Shown here one piece after another: positions 61,902-64,000 of a stretch of DNA of 64,000 bases. The translations under genes and the position numbers were made by a program. This DNA comes from Paraburkholderia kururiensis JCM 10599 = LMG 19447 (GTDB taxonomy: Bacteria > Pseudomonadota > Gammaproteobacteria > Burkholderiales > Burkholderiaceae), in the NCBI RefSeq assembly GCF_003986935.1, contig NZ_RJZE01000017.1, forward strand, positions 62,001 through 126,000, written 5' to 3'. The notes beneath the pieces were generated by a model. That model had not been told where the DNA came from. It searched no databases and was given only the letters and a program-made list of their open reading frames with translations. Within the stretch, counting starts at the first letter, position 1. Each line of letters opens with the position of its first letter.

Positions 61902-62363
61902 ATGACACAACCCACTTCACCCGATAATCCGGCCATCATCGAGCCGCAATTTGTCGTACGCGGAAACCGGTTTGCGATACCCTCTCTGATCATACTCTGG
62001 GTCGTCGTACTTCCAGTGGTCATGTACTTTTTCTCGGGTCCGTTTTCCGGTCTGGATTTTAGCGATCTCTGGAAAATTTTTATTTTGCCTACCATCATGC
62101 TCGTTTGGCTGATTTTCATGACTCGCGCCAGATTTTATGACGAGTTTTGTCAAGTCGAAAAATCGGTCATTCACTACAAAAATATCATCAGCCTGAAACG
62201 CGGCTGGTTTACCCTGGTCATCCGCTATACCCGGCCGGACGATGCCCGTAGCAAAGTGCGTAAAGCCCGGTTATCGCTCTATGAAATGTCGCGGGCCGAC
62301 CAGCAACGAAGCCTGGAAATCTTGCGTACCCATTTGCCGGCCACGGCTACCGCGGAAATCTAG
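61902..62363 (+). CDS. Two-helix inner-membrane protein of unknown function
   Basis: A 153-residue protein. Two hydrophobic helices (IPSLIILWVVVLPVVMYFF and FILPTIMLVWLIFM) near the N-terminus are followed by a soluble part (FYDEFCQVEKSVIHYKNIISLKRGWFTLVIRY) that looks like a PH-like fold found in small bacterial membrane proteins. Codon use is visibly more A+T-rich than in neighbouring genes, hinting at different origin. No family can be named with confidence. Confidence 0.65.
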   Translation: MTQPTSPDNPAIIEPQFVVRGNRFAIPSLIILWVVVLPVVMYFFSGPFSGLDFSDLWKIFILPTIMLVWLIFMTRARFYDEFCQVEKSVIHYKNIISLKRGWFTLVIRYTRPDDARSKVRKARLSLYEMSRADQQRSLEILRTHLPATATAEI

Positions 62364-62382
62364 ATAACCGGCGCGCTGATAA

Positions 62383-62419
62383 ATGCACCATCCATCCGCT
62401 CAAACCGTGGATGGTGCAT
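62383..62419. terminator. Hairpin between convergent genes
   Basis: Perfect 12-bp arms ATGCACCATCCA (62383-62394) and TGGATGGTGCAT (62408-62419) with a 13-base loop between two convergent genes. No long T-run follows, so it may work as a weak bidirectional terminator or RNA stabiliser. Confidence 0.5.
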
Positions 62420-62449
62420 GCAATTCCCTTCACTTCACTTCCCTTCACC

Positions 62450-63472
62450 TCACCGCCCCGCCCGCTTGCGCACGATCACGCCGTACCACCCCATCCCCTC
62501 GTACGTTTCATAGCCCGGCGTGAGCGCGTAGGCGACCAATGTGTCCGCGTCCGGTCGGTACGCGCCGGCCTTCGGATCGCTCACTTTGAGCGGCAGCACT
62601 TCTTGCAGCACGCCTTTGCCGTCTGAACTGGCGATGACGCGCTTGCGCCCATCGACGAGCAGGCAGCGCGTACGCGTCCACTCTTCGGCTGACAGACGCA
62701 CGCCCTTGACCACCGTCGAGGCTTGCGGCGCCCAGTTGAAAAAAACCGCGAGCACGCCGAGCGGACGCCCCCTGTTGGCGCCGCCTTCACGGATGGCCGC
62801 GGCGTAGGTCGCCACGGCGGCACCGCCGAGCGCCTCCATCGACTCGAGTTCGGCAGCGGCGTACTCGGCGCCCGACGCCGACTTCGCCGCCGCCTTGAAC
62901 CACGGTTTGTCCGCCACGTTCTCGTGCCCTGCCGCCGCGAACTGGCCGGGCCGGCCGGTGGCGACGACGTTGCCTGCCATGTCGATCACCCACAGATCGA
63001 GGTACACGGTGTAGCTGTCGAGAATCACGCCCAGACGTTCCGAGGCGAACGCGCGGTGTTCGGGGCTGTCGTGCGCGAGACAATCGACGATCGCGGAATC
63101 GGTGGCCCACCAGCGCACGTCGCAGGAGCGTTCGTAGAGATTGCGGTCGATGATCTCGATCATGTTGAGTGCGAGATCCGTGAGACGCTGCGCTTCCTGC
63201 TGCTCGAGCTGCGTGATCATCCGGTCGCCCAGGGCCGTGAGTTCGCGGCCCAGCTCGGTGGTCAACTGTCCGATGCGTTGCGACACCACCTTGACCTGAT
63301 TCGCGACCACGGCAAAACCGCGCCCGGCGTCGCCGGCACGGGCCGATTCGATCAGCGCGTTGATGGCGAGGAACGTGGTTTCACGATTGATGTCGTTGAT
63401 ATCCGATACGTTGCCCTTCGCAATACGGTGAACTTCTCGCGTCAAATCGACAATCTCATTGGCATCCGCCAT
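62450..63472 (-). CDS. Soluble chemoreceptor-like protein: signalling tip followed by Cache sensor
   Basis: A 340-residue protein without membrane helices. Residues 20-65 are the conserved methyl-accepting chemotaxis hairpin tip (INDINRETTFLAINALIESARAGDAGRGFAVVANQV). A short helix follows, then from about residue 100 a Cache-like sensing domain (YLDLWVIDMAGNVVATGRPGQ, DKPWFKAAAKSASGAEYAA, GVLAVFFNWAPQA). Usual chemoreceptors have the sensor first and a much longer signalling coil. Such short proteins could dock into receptor arrays or act with other kinases. Confidence 0.8.
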   Translation of the reverse strand: MADANEIVDLTREVHRIAKGNVSDINDINRETTFLAINALIESARAGDAGRGFAVVANQVKVVSQRIGQLTTELGRELTALGDRMITQLEQQEAQRLTDLALNMIEIIDRNLYERSCDVRWWATDSAIVDCLAHDSPEHRAFASERLGVILDSYTVYLDLWVIDMAGNVVATGRPGQFAAAGHENVADKPWFKAAAKSASGAEYAAAELESMEALGGAAVATYAAAIREGGANRGRPLGVLAVFFNWAPQASTVVKGVRLSAEEWTRTRCLLVDGRKRVIASSDGKGVLQEVLPLKVSDPKAGAYRPDADTLVAYALTPGYETYEGMGWYGVIVRKRAGR

Positions 63473-64000
63473 GACTTCCCCTCGACCTATGGTTTAAATT
63501 CGCCCTTCCTGGGCGACAGATCGCACCAAATCAATGCAACCCGGCGCCATTGTTGTGCGATCGCATTTTTATTCCCTTTTATTGGGCGATCTCTTTTTGC
63601 GAAGTAAAGATTCCAGCGCGAAACAACTCATAAACGGCATCGCAAAGGGATTCTTTAGGACTTTTCGAAGGGCGAACGCTGGGGCCCCGATAAGGCCGCA
63701 AGGCAGCCACAGTTAGGTTTCGCGGAGTTGGCGGCGACCGTTTTGCCGGCTATCCGGCTCGGCCGTCTCCAGTGGGGTTGAATAACTTCACGGCGGTCAA
63801 TGGAATTTGATCCTGCCAGCGATTTTTACTGTATCCGGGCGCATTTTTCGATAATCCGCCCTGACGTTTTCTCAAAGTTTTTTATAAACCATCCACGTCA
63901 CGATACCGGCTATGATCCTGCCGCTATTTATCAGCGAGACGCCCCCATTTTCAGACACTCCAACCTTCACCCGTTCATCGGAGTGAATTACCGAACCTAT
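63473..64000. other. Right-edge intergenic stretch
   Basis: No supported gene in the last 528 bases. The region is less GC-rich than the rest and should carry the promoter of the chemoreceptor-like gene on the minus strand; any gene to the right starts outside the window. Confidence 0.5.

Noticed and set aside
1..64000. CRISPR array, rRNA or tRNA genes
   Set aside because: No regularly spaced direct repeats of CRISPR type and no tRNA or rRNA sequence was recognised on either strand by reading.

Overview
The window is high-GC DNA that reads as a beta-proteobacterium of the Burkholderia / Paraburkholderia / Caballeronia group. This is judged from protein resemblance (AraFGH plus the oxidative arabinose enzymes, KatB-AnkB, CopL-CopA, an mxaRSACKL set) and codon bias; no rRNA or tRNA gene was seen to fix the taxon. 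Most intergenic gaps are short and many genes overlap as ATGA.

1-5.6 kb holds the C-terminal part of a cyclic beta-1,2-glucan synthase (entering from the left edge), a PPK2-type polyphosphate kinase and small hypotheticals. 5.1-12.3 kb is an accessory, partly decayed stretch: an integrase pseudogene, two large inverted repeats, a degenerate duplication, a hicB-slipin pair, a phasin with an in-frame amber codon and a DUF1003 protein. 12.3-15.8 kb is a Tn3-family unit (tnpA-tnpC) whose 38-bp terminal repeat has cut off the catalytic end of a metal-type sensor kinase. 16.6-19.6 kb continues that locus with the response regulator and a katB-ankB pair. 20-25.7 kb has a diguanylate cyclase, a c4-like cytochrome with an outer-membrane cytochrome-porin, and an SDR/AraC pair.

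25.9-37.6 kb is the most interesting block. A DctB/DctD-like sigma-54 two-component system sits between two target operons: malic enzyme + AAE-family exchanger + DUF3995 on the left, and on the right three genes that look like an undescribed NADH-linked fumarate-reductase-like complex (2Fe-2S/2x4Fe-4S protein, FrdA-like flavoprotein, NuoF-like protein, no membrane anchor). Four copies of a palindrome close to GTTCGGTTTTCCGAAC, in two pairs each with 32-bp spacing, and three -24/-12 elements tie dctBD and both operons into one predicted regulon.

37.5-45.1 kb is an mxaRSACKL cluster (methanol dehydrogenase maturation type) with four ATGA couplings in a row, preceded by a PAS histidine kinase with a degraded ATP-binding domain; no dehydrogenase gene is in the window. 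45.3-46.6 kb is a CapA-like protein. 46.6-55.2 kb is an L-arabinose locus: AraFGH importer, dehydrogenase, two dehydratases and a divergent LysR regulator. 55.2-64 kb has a GlxA-type regulator, an AhpD-like protein, a SulP transporter, a copL-copA pair, a small membrane protein and a soluble chemoreceptor-like protein with its signalling part ahead of its sensor part.
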